Below are positions 1-7,836 of a stretch of DNA of 64,000 nt, one piece after another; positions within the stretch are counted from its first letter, which is position 1; each line of letters begins with the position of its first letter. Position numbers and translations under genes: made by a program. The stretch spans positions 868,001 to 932,000 of the forward strand of contig NZ_CABVGP010000003.1 of assembly GCF_902497555.1 (NCBI RefSeq). The letters are read 5' to 3'. A model generated the notes under the pieces. The model saw only the letters and a list, made by a program, of their open reading frames with translations, was not told the origin of the DNA and ran no database searches. The DNA is from Amycolatopsis camponoti (GTDB lineage: Bacteria; Actinomycetota; Actinomycetes; Mycobacteriales; Pseudonocardiaceae).

Positions 1-561
1 GCCCCGGACGCCGGGGCGGCGCTGCGGATCGCGAAGACCGTGCTGCCGGACGTCGTGCTGATGGACCTCAACCTCGGCACGACCTCCGGCGTGGACGCCA
101 CCCGCGAGATCACGGCGGCGCTGCCGTCGACGAAGGTACTGGTGCTGTCCGCGAGCGGCGAGCACAAGGACGTCCTCGAGGCGGTGAAGGCCGGCGCGTC
201 CGGCTACCTGGTCAAGTCGGCGTCCGCGGCGGAGCTGGTGGACGCGGTGCGCCGGACCGCGGCCGGCGACCCCGTGTTCACCGCGGGCCTGGCCGGGCTG
301 GTGCTCGGCGAGTACCGGCGGATGGCCGACGCGTCGATCGAGGACACCGCGGGCGCCGAGCCGCCCCGGCTGACCGAGCGCGAAACGGACGTCCTGCGCC
401 TGGTCGCGAAGGGGCTGACCGCGCGGCAGATCGCCGAGCGGCTCGTGCTGTCGCACCGCACGGTCGAGAACCACGTGCAGTCGACGCTGCGGAAGCTGCA
501 GCTGCACAACCGCGTCGAGCTGGCCCGGTACGCGATCGAGCACGGCCTCGACGAGGAGTAG
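1..561 (+). CDS. LuxR/NarL-family response regulator (5' end missing)
   Basis: The reading frame is open from the first base, so the start codon lies outside the window. What remains is most of a receiver domain followed by a C-terminal GerE/LuxR helix-turn-helix. The phospho-acceptor aspartate sits in VVLMDLNLG, the switch serine/threonine strand in VLVLSAS and the conserved lysine in YLVKSAS. The DNA-binding part begins LTERETDVLRLVAKGLT and continues through HRTVENHVQSTL. By family knowledge it is phosphorylated by a partner histidine kinase and acts as a transcription regulator. The partner is probably upstream, outside the window. The NarL-type kinase at 41,359-42,696 is too far away to be assigned to it. 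Confidence 0.93.
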   Translation, partial: APDAGAALRIAKTVLPDVVLMDLNLGTTSGVDATREITAALPSTKVLVLSASGEHKDVLEAVKAGASGYLVKSASAAELVDAVRRTAAGDPVFTAGLAGLVLGEYRRMADASIEDTAGAEPPRLTERETDVLRLVAKGLTARQIAERLVLSHRTVENHVQSTLRKLQLHNRVELARYAIEHGLDEE

Positions 562-564
562 CCG

Positions 565-1647
565 CTACGGCAGCACGGCGAAGCCCGACCAGACGCTCGC
601 CGGCAGCGCCGCCTTGCCCAGCCGCCACCGCGGTTCGCCCGGGTGCCAGGCGGCGAGGACGCCGTCGGCCAGCACGAGGTCACCGGCGTCGGACCAGTCG
701 AAGCCGCCGCCGCGCTTGAGGTGCTCGGTGATGAACGGCATCGCGGCGACGTGTTCCCAGCTCAGCGCGTCCGGGCGCAGCAGCCAGAGGTCCCGGGTCT
801 GCGTGCTGGTGCCGCGGTAGGCGGGGTTGGCGAAGTCGACGGCCCAGACGCTGCCGTCCCGCGAGGGCACGACGGTGGGCGTCCTCGCGATGACCGGCCG
901 GCTGAGCTGCTGGTGGCGGTTGTCCCGCAGGTCGACGAGGGTGAGCTCGGTCAGGCCGTCGAGGAGCATCCGGTCACCGGCGACGCCGAGGATGCGCGGC
1001 GCCTGCTGGACCGTGCGGCCGCTCTCCGGGTCGATCAGGGCGTCGGTCGACTCGGCGGCGCCGGAGTTGATGGTGATCAGCAGGCCGTGCGAGGTCCCGG
1101 CCCGTACCTGGGTGTGGCAGCTGGCGGACTGGCCGTGGCCGAGCTCGTCGCCGGAGAGGGAGACGTGCTGCAGCCGGCAGGCGTCGGGGGCGTCCGGCCG
1201 GATGACCCACACGCTCCCGCCGTCGACGGCCGGGGCCACCGACCAGGCACGGCCGAGGGATCGCGGCGGGCTCGCGGGCCCGGTGTAGACGAAGACCTCG
1301 AAGGGGTCGTCGCTGCCGGTCCCGGCCGGATAGGCGGTCAGGACGGCGGACTTCCCGACCCGGACGACGCTGATCCCCAGGTCGCCGCCGGGGTAGCCGG
1401 GCGGCGTGGCGACGGGTCCGCGGTCGGCGTCGAAGAGGGTCGGGCCGGTGGTCGGGAGGACGGCGGTGATGCCGATGCCGCCGGTCGCCGGCACGCCGGT
1501 GAGGCCCTCCGGGAGGGCGGACGGCGTGGTCGGCGGAGCGCTCGTGGCGCTCGGGCCCGGGGGCGGCGGCGGTGTTTCGCCGGTGCACCCGGACAGCAGA
1601 ACCAGCGCCGCGCACACGGCGGCGCCGCGGAATCCGGGTCCGTTCAG
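565..1647 (-). CDS. Putative secreted lipoprotein, function unknown
   Basis: About 360 residues. A hydrophobic stretch ends in a lipobox (VLLSGC) followed by a Pro/Ser/Thr-rich linker, which predicts a lipoprotein anchored on the outer face of the membrane. The rest has repeated beta-strand-like segments with W-rich turns (SVWVIRPDA, SVWAVDFA, LVLADGVLAAW), which suggests a beta-propeller-like sensor or binding domain, but I recognise no family. The start is uncertain. A CTG at 1647 has a good GGGGGA ribosome-binding site and gives a basic n-region. The only standard start, GTG at 1617, leaves just ten residues before the lipobox cysteine. It ends 3 bp beyond the response regulator stop (convergent) and is divergent from the DUF1707 gene. 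Confidence 0.75.
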   Translation of the reverse strand: MNGPGFRGAAVCAALVLLSGCTGETPPPPPGPSATSAPPTTPSALPEGLTGVPATGGIGITAVLPTTGPTLFDADRGPVATPPGYPGGDLGISVVRVGKSAVLTAYPAGTGSDDPFEVFVYTGPASPPRSLGRAWSVAPAVDGGSVWVIRPDAPDACRLQHVSLSGDELGHGQSASCHTQVRAGTSHGLLITINSGAAESTDALIDPESGRTVQQAPRILGVAGDRMLLDGLTELTLVDLRDNRHQQLSRPVIARTPTVVPSRDGSVWAVDFANPAYRGTSTQTRDLWLLRPDALSWEHVAAMPFITEHLKRGGGFDWSDAGDLVLADGVLAAWHPGEPRWRLGKAALPASVWSGFAVLP

Positions 1648-1682
1648 GGTTTTCCCCCGATCTCCCTGGTGAAATCCGGTTC

Positions 1683-1688
1683 TACCAT
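1683..1688 (+). promoter_or_regulatory. -10 box TACCAT, leaderless promoter
   Basis: TACCAT fits the actinobacterial -10 pattern TAnnnT and lies exactly 7 bases before the ATG at 1696. That spacing is typical of leaderless transcripts and supports that start over the in-frame GTG at 1690. Confidence 0.45.
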
Positions 1689-1695
1689 CGTGGGC

Positions 1696-2364
1696 ATGGG
1701 CGAGGAAGAGACCACGGCGGCGGAACCGGTGACCGAAACCAAGCCGTTGGGCGAGCGCGATCTTCGGGTGTCCGACGACGAGCGCGAGCACGTCGTCGGG
1801 GTCCTGCAGAAGGCGATCGGCCGCGGGATGATCGACCTCGACGAGTTCACCGAGCGCACCGACCGCGCACTGGCGTCGCGGACCCGCGGCGAGCTGAACG
1901 CGGTGCTGGCGGACCTCGCCGGGCTCTACCACCCGGCGGCCGCGGCCGCCGCCGCGCCGTCGTACGCGGCGCCGCCGGTCGGCTACGGCGGCAGCTACAC
2001 GCCCGGACGGCGCTTCGAACTCAACGCGAAGTACTCGTCGCTGGTCCGCAGCGGGCCGTGGGTGGTGCCGCCCGAGATGGTCGTGCGCAACAAGTACGGG
2101 TCGACGAAGCTCGACTTCACCGAGGCCCAGGTGCAGTCGCCGGTGGTGCACATCGAGCTGGACGCCAAGTGGGGCTCGGTCGAGGTGATCATCCCGGAGC
2201 ACGCGGCGGTCGACGTCAACTCGATCACCGACGTCAAGTTCGGCTCGCTGGAGGACAAGACGCGCAGCAACGGGCACATGGGGAACCCGCGCTTCGTGCT
2301 GAGCGGCCGGGTCCACGGCGGCTCGCTGGTCATCCGGCACCCGCGGCGCGGGTTGTTCGGCTAG
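1696..2364 (+). CDS. DUF1707 domain protein with LiaF-like C-terminal domain
   Basis: 222 residues. Residues about 20-75 (RDLRVSDDEREHVVGVLQKAIGRGMIDL and onward, ending in RTRGELNAVLADL) match the DUF1707/SHOCT-like domain common in actinobacteria. After an Ala/Pro-rich linker, the second half (YGSTKLDFTEA, WGSVEVIIPEHAAVDVN) looks like the beta-rich C-terminal domain of LiaF-type 'cell wall-active antibiotics response' proteins. There is no membrane segment, so it is probably cytoplasmic or membrane-associated. Family members are thought to relate to envelope stress, but the role here is unknown. It ends just before a strong hairpin shared with the convergent MFS gene. Confidence 0.85.
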   Translation: MGEEETTAAEPVTETKPLGERDLRVSDDEREHVVGVLQKAIGRGMIDLDEFTERTDRALASRTRGELNAVLADLAGLYHPAAAAAAAPSYAAPPVGYGGSYTPGRRFELNAKYSSLVRSGPWVVPPEMVVRNKYGSTKLDFTEAQVQSPVVHIELDAKWGSVEVIIPEHAAVDVNSITDVKFGSLEDKTRSNGHMGNPRFVLSGRVHGGSLVIRHPRRGLFG

Positions 2365-2393
2365 CCGGGGTCCCTCTGCCCCCGGCGACAAAG

Positions 2394-2430
2394 AAGGCCT
2401 CCCCACCCAGGCATCGGGTGGGGAGGCCTT
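2394..2430. terminator. Bidirectional intrinsic terminator
   Basis: A perfect 15-bp inverted repeat (AAGGCCTCCCCACCC with its complement) with a 7-base loop lies between the convergent DUF1707 gene and MFS gene. Confidence 0.85.
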
Positions 2431-2439
2431 CGTCGTCCG

Positions 2440-3840
2440 TCAGGCGGCCCGGAGGTTCCTCGCGACGAAGCCGACGAGCACGGCGAACGCGACGGCGGCG
2501 AGCCCGGCGACGACGTGCAGCCCGCTGGGCAGGCCGTGCGCACCGGCGACGGCGTTGCCCAGGGTCCCGACGGTCGCGATGCCGAGGGCGTAGCCGAACT
2601 CGTTGACGGTCTGGGCGAGCGACGCGGCGGCCCCGGCCTTGCGCTGCGGAACGGAGCCGACGACCAGATCGGTGCCGAGCGCGACCATCGGCCCGACCCC
2701 CAGCGACGTCACGGCGAACCCGAGCGCGGGCCACCCCGCCCCGGCCGCGGGGTCGACGACGGCGAGGATCGCCATGCCGGCCGCGGCGAGGGCAACGCCG
2801 CCGGCGATCAGGACGTTCGCCTTCACCCGGCGCGCGAGGTGGGGCGCGGCGAGGAAGCTGACGGTGGAGGCGGCCATCCCGGGCAGCAGCCCCAGCGCGG
2901 CCCCGACCGGCGAGAGGTGCTGCGCGACCTGCAGGAACTGCGCCGTGAACAGCATCGTGGTGCCGCCGAGCATGCTGAACAGGAGCATCCCGCCGAGCGT
3001 GGTGCGGAAGGCCTTCGCGGCGAAGAGGCTGAAGTCGACCAGCGGGTCCTTCAGGGCGCGTTGCCGCTTGTAGAAGACGTACCCGACGGCCAGGCCGGTG
3101 ATGAGGGAGACGGCTGGAAGCGGGTGGACGCCGTCGCGAGCCAGCTCCTTGACGCCGTAGACGGCGGGCAGGATGGCGGCGAGCGAGAGGCCGACGCTGG
3201 GCAGGTCGAGGCGGCCGGCCTGCTCGTCGCGGTATTCGGGCAGCAGCTTCGGGCCGATGACGAGCAAGAGGACCATGGCGGGAACGCCGAGGAGGAAGAC
3301 CGAGCCCCACCAGAAGTGCTCGAGCAGGAAGCCGCCGACCATCGGGCCGATGATGGCGCCGACGGTGAAGCAGCCGGCCCAGATCCCGATGGCCTGGGCG
3401 CGTTGCTGCGGGTTCTTGAAGAGCGTCCCGATGAGGGAGAGGGTCGACGGAGCGAGCGTCGCCCCGGCGATCCCGAGCACGGCCCGCGCGGCGATGAGCA
3501 TGCCGGCGGTGGTCGAGAAGGCCGCGGCGACGGAGGCGATCCCGAAGGCGGCGGCCCCGATGAGCAGCAGCTTCCGCCGCCCGATCCGGTCGCCGAGGGT
3601 CCCCATGGTGACCATGAACCCGGCGACCATGAAGCCGTAGGTGTCCATGATCCACAGCTGCTGGGTGCCATCGGCGTGCAAACCGGCGGCGAGCTTCGGC
3701 AGCGCGAGGACGAGGACGAAGACATCGAGCGAGACGAGCAGGGTCGGCAGGGCCAGCACGGCCAGCCCGACCCACTCCCGGCGCCCGGCCCTCGCCGTCT
3801 CGACCGGCGCTTCGACCGGCGCTCCAGCGGTGATGGTCAT
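2440..3840 (-). CDS. MFS drug exporter, DHA2 (EmrB/QacA-like) family
   Basis: 466 residues with about 14 hydrophobic segments across the length, which is the size and topology of the 14-helix DHA2 branch of drug:H+ antiporters. The motif-A loop is clear (GTLGDRIGRRKLL, about residue 85), and the first helix carries LDVFVLVLALPKL as in QacA/SmvA-type pumps. The start is ATG at 3840 with GAGAGGAAG upstream; an upstream in-frame GTG at 3876 lacks such a site. A perfect 7-bp inverted repeat 20-37 bases before the start may be an operator. No TetR-type repressor adjoins it, so the regulator and substrate are unknown. Confidence 0.9.
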   Translation of the reverse strand: MTITAGAPVEAPVETARAGRREWVGLAVLALPTLLVSLDVFVLVLALPKLAAGLHADGTQQLWIMDTYGFMVAGFMVTMGTLGDRIGRRKLLLIGAAAFGIASVAAAFSTTAGMLIAARAVLGIAGATLAPSTLSLIGTLFKNPQQRAQAIGIWAGCFTVGAIIGPMVGGFLLEHFWWGSVFLLGVPAMVLLLVIGPKLLPEYRDEQAGRLDLPSVGLSLAAILPAVYGVKELARDGVHPLPAVSLITGLAVGYVFYKRQRALKDPLVDFSLFAAKAFRTTLGGMLLFSMLGGTTMLFTAQFLQVAQHLSPVGAALGLLPGMAASTVSFLAAPHLARRVKANVLIAGGVALAAAGMAILAVVDPAAGAGWPALGFAVTSLGVGPMVALGTDLVVGSVPQRKAGAAASLAQTVNEFGYALGIATVGTLGNAVAGAHGLPSGLHVVAGLAAVAFAVLVGFVARNLRAA

Positions 3841-3859
3841 GGCTGCTTCCTCTCGGCTC

Positions 3860-3877
3860 AGTGGTGCTCTCACCACT
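3860..3877. promoter_or_regulatory. Inverted repeat AGTGGTG-n4-CACCACT, possible operator
   Basis: A perfect 7-bp inverted repeat with a 4-base spacer lies just upstream of the MFS gene's ribosome-binding site, a typical place for a repressor site. It would also be part of the 5' UTR. No binding protein is identified. Confidence 0.35.
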
Positions 3878-3931
3878 TCGTCGAGCGGGGGCGGCCGGAA
3901 TCGACAGGTCGCTTCGATTTTGTTCGGGAAG

Positions 3932-3966
3932 CCGTGAAGGCCGCCCTTGTGAGGCGGCCTTCACGG
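3932..3966. terminator. Strong hairpin, possible terminator
   Basis: A perfect 14-bp stem (CCGTGAAGGCCGCC with its complement) has a 7-base loop. It is not directly behind any gene I annotate: the ptsI stop is over 300 bp away. It may end readthrough from ptsI or mark a lost gene. Confidence 0.55.
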
Positions 3967-4281
3967 TGTTGCGTCAGGTTGTCCACACCCCTCGTGCGTC
4001 GGGGACAACTCCGCGGATTCAGGTTCGCACAGATCACCACTGTCGGTGATGGCCGATAGACTGAAAGTGGGGGGGCGCCCCTGGAGGCGGCGGATCGAGC
4101 CGAAATCCGGCGCTCGCGGGGAGACCGTGAGGTGTCGGACGACTTCGGCTTCCACACGCGGCCCGCCCGAGGTGATCAGCCGCCGCCCGGCTGGTGGCCT
4201 CCGCCGAACAGCTTCTGCTCCCCGTACGTTCGCCGCCGGAACGGCCGGTGCTTCGAAGCGTCTCGCTGGTGCCCGCCGCGG

Positions 4282-5949
4282 TCAGGGGCGAGCCGCTGCT
4301 CGCGCGTCCGCCGGGTTCGATGTCGCCAGTGCCGCCTCCGCCAGGCGCTCGCAGTCCGCGAGGGTTGCCGTCGCCAGGCTTGCGCCCACCGTGCGGATCG
4401 CCGGGGCGTTCATCGACAGGCTCGTCAGGCCCAGGCCCGCCAGGACCAGCGCCAGCCTCGGGTCCGCCGCCGCTTCGCCGCACACGCCGGCCGGCTTGCC
4501 CGTGGCCTTCGCCGCGTCGCCGATCAGCTTCAGCAGGCGCAACAGGCCCGGCTGCCACGGGTCGTTGAGCTGCGCCACCGCACCCAGCTGGCGGTCCGCC
4601 GCGAACGTGTACTGCGCCAGGTCGTTCGTGCCCACCGATACGAAGTCGACCGCTTCGAGGATCTCGCGGGCGCTCAGCGCCGCCGCCGGGATCTCGATCA
4701 TCACGCCCGCCCGGGCGATGCCCGCCGCGCGGACGCGCTCGGCGAACCAGGCGGCTTCCTCGACCGTCGCGACCATGGGGGCCATCACCGAGACCTCGGC
4801 GCCGGAGTCCTCCGCCGCGCCGGCGATCGCCTCGAGCTGGCGGTCCAGCACCTCGGGACGGTCGAACGCCACGCGCAGCCCGCGGACGCCGAGCGCCGGG
4901 TTCGGCTCGGCTTCCGGGGAGAGGAACGCCAGCGGTTTGTCGGCGCCCGCGTCCAGGGTCCGCACGATCACCGGCTTGCCGCGGAACGGCGAAAGCACCG
5001 CCGTGTACGCCGCGCGCTGCTCGGCCACCGACGGTTCGTCCGAGGCGTCCAGGTAGCAGAACTCGGTGCGGAACAGGCCGACGCCTTCCGCGCCCGCGTC
5101 GGCCGCGGCCTGCGCGTCGGTCGGGGAGCCGACGTTGCCGTAGACCTTCACGCGGTGGCCGTCGGACGTCGCGCCCGTGCCGTTCCACTCGGCCAGCTGC
5201 GCCTTCGTCGCCGTCACGACCGGCGCGGACGGGTCCGCGACCTCGACGGTGCCCGCGTCGCCGTCGACCGCAAGCGCTTGCGCGTCCAAGCTCAGCAGGC
5301 CGCGCACAGCGACGACGGCCGGGATGCCCAACGCCCGCGCGAGGATCGCGGTGTGACTGGTCGGGCCGCCTTCTTCGGTGACGAGGGCGAGCACCTTCGC
5401 CGGGTCCAGGCCCGCCGTGTCGGCCGGGGCGAGGTCGCGCGCGACCAGCACGCTCGGCGACGCCAGCTCCGGCACCCCCGGCGGCGCGATGCCGAGCAGC
5501 TCGGCGACCAGGCGGTCGCGCACGTCGCGCACGTCGCGGACGCGCTCGGCCATGTACCCGCCCGCGGCGGCCAGCGCTTCGGCGAAGCCTTCGGCAGCTT
5601 GGTGGACGGCTCGCGCGGCGGGCAGACCCTGCGTCTTGACCAGCTGTTCGGCCTGGGCCGCGAGCGCCGGATCGGCCGCCATGGCGGCGGTGGTGATGAG
5701 GATCGTCGCGGCCTCGCCGGTGGCGGTCTCGGCCTGCTTCTCGAGCCGGCCGGCGACGATCGCGGCCGCCGGCGTGATCCGGGCGGCTTCGGCGGCGGGG
5801 TCGGCCGGGGCGGGGGTGGCGGCGGGCTCGCCGAGCGGCTCGGCGACCCGGACGACGGGACCACTCGCGCGGCCCGGGCTGACGGCAACCCCGGACAGAG
5901 ACTCCGCCGACGGGCGCTTTTCCGCGGAGGCGGCACCAAGCTCAGACAT
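4282..5949 (-). CDS. ptsI: PTS enzyme I, phosphoenolpyruvate-protein phosphotransferase
   Basis: 555 residues, normal for enzyme I. It takes phosphate from phosphoenolpyruvate and passes it to HPr, the first step of sugar uptake by the PTS. The phospho-histidine motif GGPTSHTAI is present (His199), as are the PEP-binding LFRTEFCYL and SVGTNDLAQYTFAADR segments and the C-terminal KPAGVCGEAAADP with the active-site cysteine. The order is HPr-binding helical insertion, swivelling phospho-His domain, then TIM barrel. The start is ATG at 5949, which overlaps the stop of the ParB-like gene by 8 bp, so the two are probably co-transcribed. Neither HPr nor an EII gene is adjacent. Confidence 0.96.
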   Translation of the reverse strand: MSELGAASAEKRPSAESLSGVAVSPGRASGPVVRVAEPLGEPAATPAPADPAAEAARITPAAAIVAGRLEKQAETATGEAATILITTAAMAADPALAAQAEQLVKTQGLPAARAVHQAAEGFAEALAAAGGYMAERVRDVRDVRDRLVAELLGIAPPGVPELASPSVLVARDLAPADTAGLDPAKVLALVTEEGGPTSHTAILARALGIPAVVAVRGLLSLDAQALAVDGDAGTVEVADPSAPVVTATKAQLAEWNGTGATSDGHRVKVYGNVGSPTDAQAAADAGAEGVGLFRTEFCYLDASDEPSVAEQRAAYTAVLSPFRGKPVIVRTLDAGADKPLAFLSPEAEPNPALGVRGLRVAFDRPEVLDRQLEAIAGAAEDSGAEVSVMAPMVATVEEAAWFAERVRAAGIARAGVMIEIPAAALSAREILEAVDFVSVGTNDLAQYTFAADRQLGAVAQLNDPWQPGLLRLLKLIGDAAKATGKPAGVCGEAAADPRLALVLAGLGLTSLSMNAPAIRTVGASLATATLADCERLAEAALATSNPADARAAARP

Positions 5950-6679
5950 GGTCTAGACCATAGCTCAAGTAGGTCTGGATATCTCGTGGTGGCGGGCACA
6001 AGCCTCGCTCACGGACCTGTTCGAGCACCGGCCGGACCTCCTCGTGCCACCAGGCTTCGGCCAGCTCGCCGCGGCTGCGCACCGGCCGTCCGGCCAGCAT
6101 ACGGCGGAAACCCCAGGCCTCGGCCGAGTCGGCGAGCCGGAACCAGTCGGCCGGGTCGTCGAGCCACAGCCCGAGGCGGACGTCGTCCGGCAGCGGGACG
6201 CGCTCGAGGAACATCCGCTCGGCGGTCTTCGACGGCAGGTCGGCGAGCGTCAGGCAGCGCAGCGCGCAGGCGACCGTGCTGATCCAGCGGACCCGCGCGC
6301 GGATGGTCGTGGCGCCGCGGGCGCGGGCGATGGCGACGCGGTGGTGACCGTCGTCGACGAAGAACATTTCGGACAGCCGCACGAGCCGTACCGGCGGGAG
6401 GTCGGCGGAAGTGCGCGTCAGGCGGTCCCAGCGGTCGCGCAGCGCCCGGTTGCGCGGCCGGAACTCTCGGTCGAAGTCGCCGGCGCGGGCGACCGTACCG
6501 ACGATGCCCGCCAGCGGGACGTCGTAGACGCCCTCGTCGACCTCGGTCTGCTTGCCGAGCGCCTTCAGCGTTTCCCCGAGCGGCATGATCGCGAGGTGGT
6601 CGGGGCGGCGCGCTTCCGCGATCGCCTTCAGCTGAGCGGCGTAGCCGCGCCACCAGGCCGAGCCGAACGAATCGCCCAT
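5942..6679 (-). CDS. ParB/Srx-like domain protein, function unknown
   Basis: 245 residues. The centre has the signature of ParB-N/sulfiredoxin-fold domains: a strand (PPVRLVRLSEMFFVDDGHHRVAIARARGATTI) with the DGHHR element where ParB proteins have GERR. The rest is helical and tryptophan-rich, with no helix-turn-helix and no membrane segment. ParB-fold domains bind or hydrolyse nucleotides (CTP in true ParB), but this is not the segregation ParB, which lies at 59,274-60,278. The 8-bp overlap with ptsI implies translational coupling. A link between a ParB-fold protein and PTS enzyme I is not one I know. Function is open. Confidence 0.8.
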   Translation of the reverse strand: MGDSFGSAWWRGYAAQLKAIAEARRPDHLAIMPLGETLKALGKQTEVDEGVYDVPLAGIVGTVARAGDFDREFRPRNRALRDRWDRLTRTSADLPPVRLVRLSEMFFVDDGHHRVAIARARGATTIRARVRWISTVACALRCLTLADLPSKTAERMFLERVPLPDDVRLGLWLDDPADWFRLADSAEAWGFRRMLAGRPVRSRGELAEAWWHEEVRPVLEQVRERGLCPPPRDIQTYLSYGLDHV

Positions 6680-6707
6680 GTGCGCTACAACACGGTCGCC
6701 GGGATGA

Positions 6708-7577
6708 TCATTCCCCCAGGTCAGCGTCAGTCGGGTAGGACGGCTGCGCGCCGTGCCGTGTCACGCTGAAGGCCGCGACGCGCACCGCGCGCTTCGCCGC
6801 GGCGACGAGGTCGGAGCCATCGGCGAGCGACGCCGCGAGCGCGCCCGCGAAGGCGTCCCCGGCACCGGTGGTGTCGACGGCCTCGACTTCCGGCGACCCG
6901 ACCTCGGTCGTGCTGTCGTTTTCCACGACGACCGCACCGGCGGCGCCGAGCGTGACGACGGCCGCCCGCGGCCCGAGCTCCAAGAGCTTCCGGAAGTCGG
7001 CGCCGGGCCCGGTCAGCCAGGCGGCTTCGTGTTCGTTGACGAGCAGGACGTCGAGCTTGGCCAGCGTCTCCGGCGACAGCTTCGCCGCGGGCGAAAGGTT
7101 CAGCAGCACCTTGACGCCCTTTTCGGCGGCCCGCGCGACGGCGTGCTCGACGGTCGGCAGCGGCACTTCCAGCGAGGCGACCATGATCTCGACCCCGTCG
7201 AAGACGGCGTCGACGTCGCCGGGTTCGAGGCTCGAGTTGGCGCCGGGCGACACGAGGATGGCGTTCTCGCCGTCCGGGGTGACCGTGATGTAGGCGATGC
7301 CGGTCGGCCGATCGCTGGTCCGGACCAATCCCGTGTCGACGCCGGCGGCGCGCAACGAGTCGAGCAGCAACCGGCCGTAGGGATCGTCACCGACGGCTCC
7401 GAGCAGCGCGACATCCGCCCCGAGCCGGCCCGCCGCGACGGCGGTGTTGGCGCCCTTGCCCCCCGGCGAAAGCACGGTGTCGCCGCCCAGTACCGTCTCG
7501 CCACCGGCCGGCCGCCGGTCCACCGCGACGACGAGGTCGGCATTGGCGGATCCCACCACGAGGACGTCGGAGTTCAT
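6708..7577 (-). CDS. rbsK: Ribokinase, PfkB family
   Basis: 289 residues, close to the usual ribokinase length. It phosphorylates ribose (or a related sugar or nucleoside) at O5 using ATP. PfkB signature 1 is GGKGANTAVAAGRLGA (from about residue 39). Signature 2 is DTTGAGDAFAGALAA with the catalytic base Asp241. The N-terminal VVGSANADLVV is typical of ribokinase. The start is ATG at 7577. It ends 28 bp before the ParB-like gene on the same strand, so rbsK, the ParB-like gene and ptsI may form one carbohydrate-related operon. Substrate specificity cannot be fixed from the sequence. Confidence 0.93.
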   Translation of the reverse strand: MNSDVLVVGSANADLVVAVDRRPAGGETVLGGDTVLSPGGKGANTAVAAGRLGADVALLGAVGDDPYGRLLLDSLRAAGVDTGLVRTSDRPTGIAYITVTPDGENAILVSPGANSSLEPGDVDAVFDGVEIMVASLEVPLPTVEHAVARAAEKGVKVLLNLSPAAKLSPETLAKLDVLLVNEHEAAWLTGPGADFRKLLELGPRAAVVTLGAAGAVVVENDSTTEVGSPEVEAVDTTGAGDAFAGALAASLADGSDLVAAAKRAVRVAAFSVTRHGAQPSYPTDADLGE

Positions 7578-7706
7578 CCCCGCACTGTGCCACGAAAGCC
7601 GTCCGACCAGGTCGGGAAGGGCGAGGAAGAGGAAAGTGAAGGTTTTTGTAACTTATCCGGCGTCGGGTGCGACAATCATGCGAGCAGCGGATGACCGTCA
7701 CTCGAT

Positions 7707-7726
7707 CGGGGGATGTCATTCCCCCG
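7707..7726. other. Hairpin CGGGGGA/TCCCCCG
   Basis: A 7-bp stem with a 6-base loop in the 259-bp gap between rbsK and the ESX-linked minus-strand operon. It may help end the operon that stops at 7837. Confidence 0.35.
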
Positions 7727-7762
7727 GCCGTCACTACGCGGACCGGTCCCGCTCTCCAGGTG

Positions 7763-7787
7763 CGTCACCACGCGAGACGCGGTGACG
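7763..7787. terminator. Hairpin downstream of the minus-strand ESX operon
   Basis: The inverted repeat CGTCACC/GGTGACG surrounds further pairing bases (CGC/GCG). It lies about 50 bp past the stop of the gene at 7837-8964 and is a candidate terminator. The rest of the 7578-7836 gap shows no gene. Confidence 0.45.
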
Positions 7788-7836
7788 TTGTCCCGACCGG
7801 CGAGAGCCGGACAGGGCATCAGGTCGCCGGCGCCGA

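Larger units (their letters stand above)
3841..4281. other. 441-bp intergenic region between MFS and ptsI
   Basis: It holds the MFS promoter side, a 14-bp hairpin (3932-3966), a TTGTCCACA sequence matching the actinobacterial DnaA box (3979-3987) that is also one arm of a TTGTCC/GGACAA inverted repeat, and a TAGACT -10-like box near 4055. A short plus-strand frame opens with GTG at 4132 (MSDDFGFHTRPARGDQPPPG) and soon loses coding character over ptsI. It may be a gene remnant. I see no convincing complete gene. Confidence 0.5.

Noticed and set aside
2330..3964. A 544-codon frame on the same strand as the MFS gene but in another frame
   Set aside because: It lacks membrane helices and is Arg-rich; the frame at 2440-3840 has the transporter helices and a ribosome-binding site.
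3979..3987. Single TTGTCCACA DnaA-box match upstream of ptsI
   Set aside because: An isolated 9-mer is expected occasionally; another occurs inside the phytase-like gene near 19155. Only the cluster at 55846 is reported as a finding.
4132..6282. A 716-codon plus-strand frame across ptsI
   Set aside because: Beyond about codon 40 it is antisense to ptsI, with Arg/Gln-rich composition and no domain.
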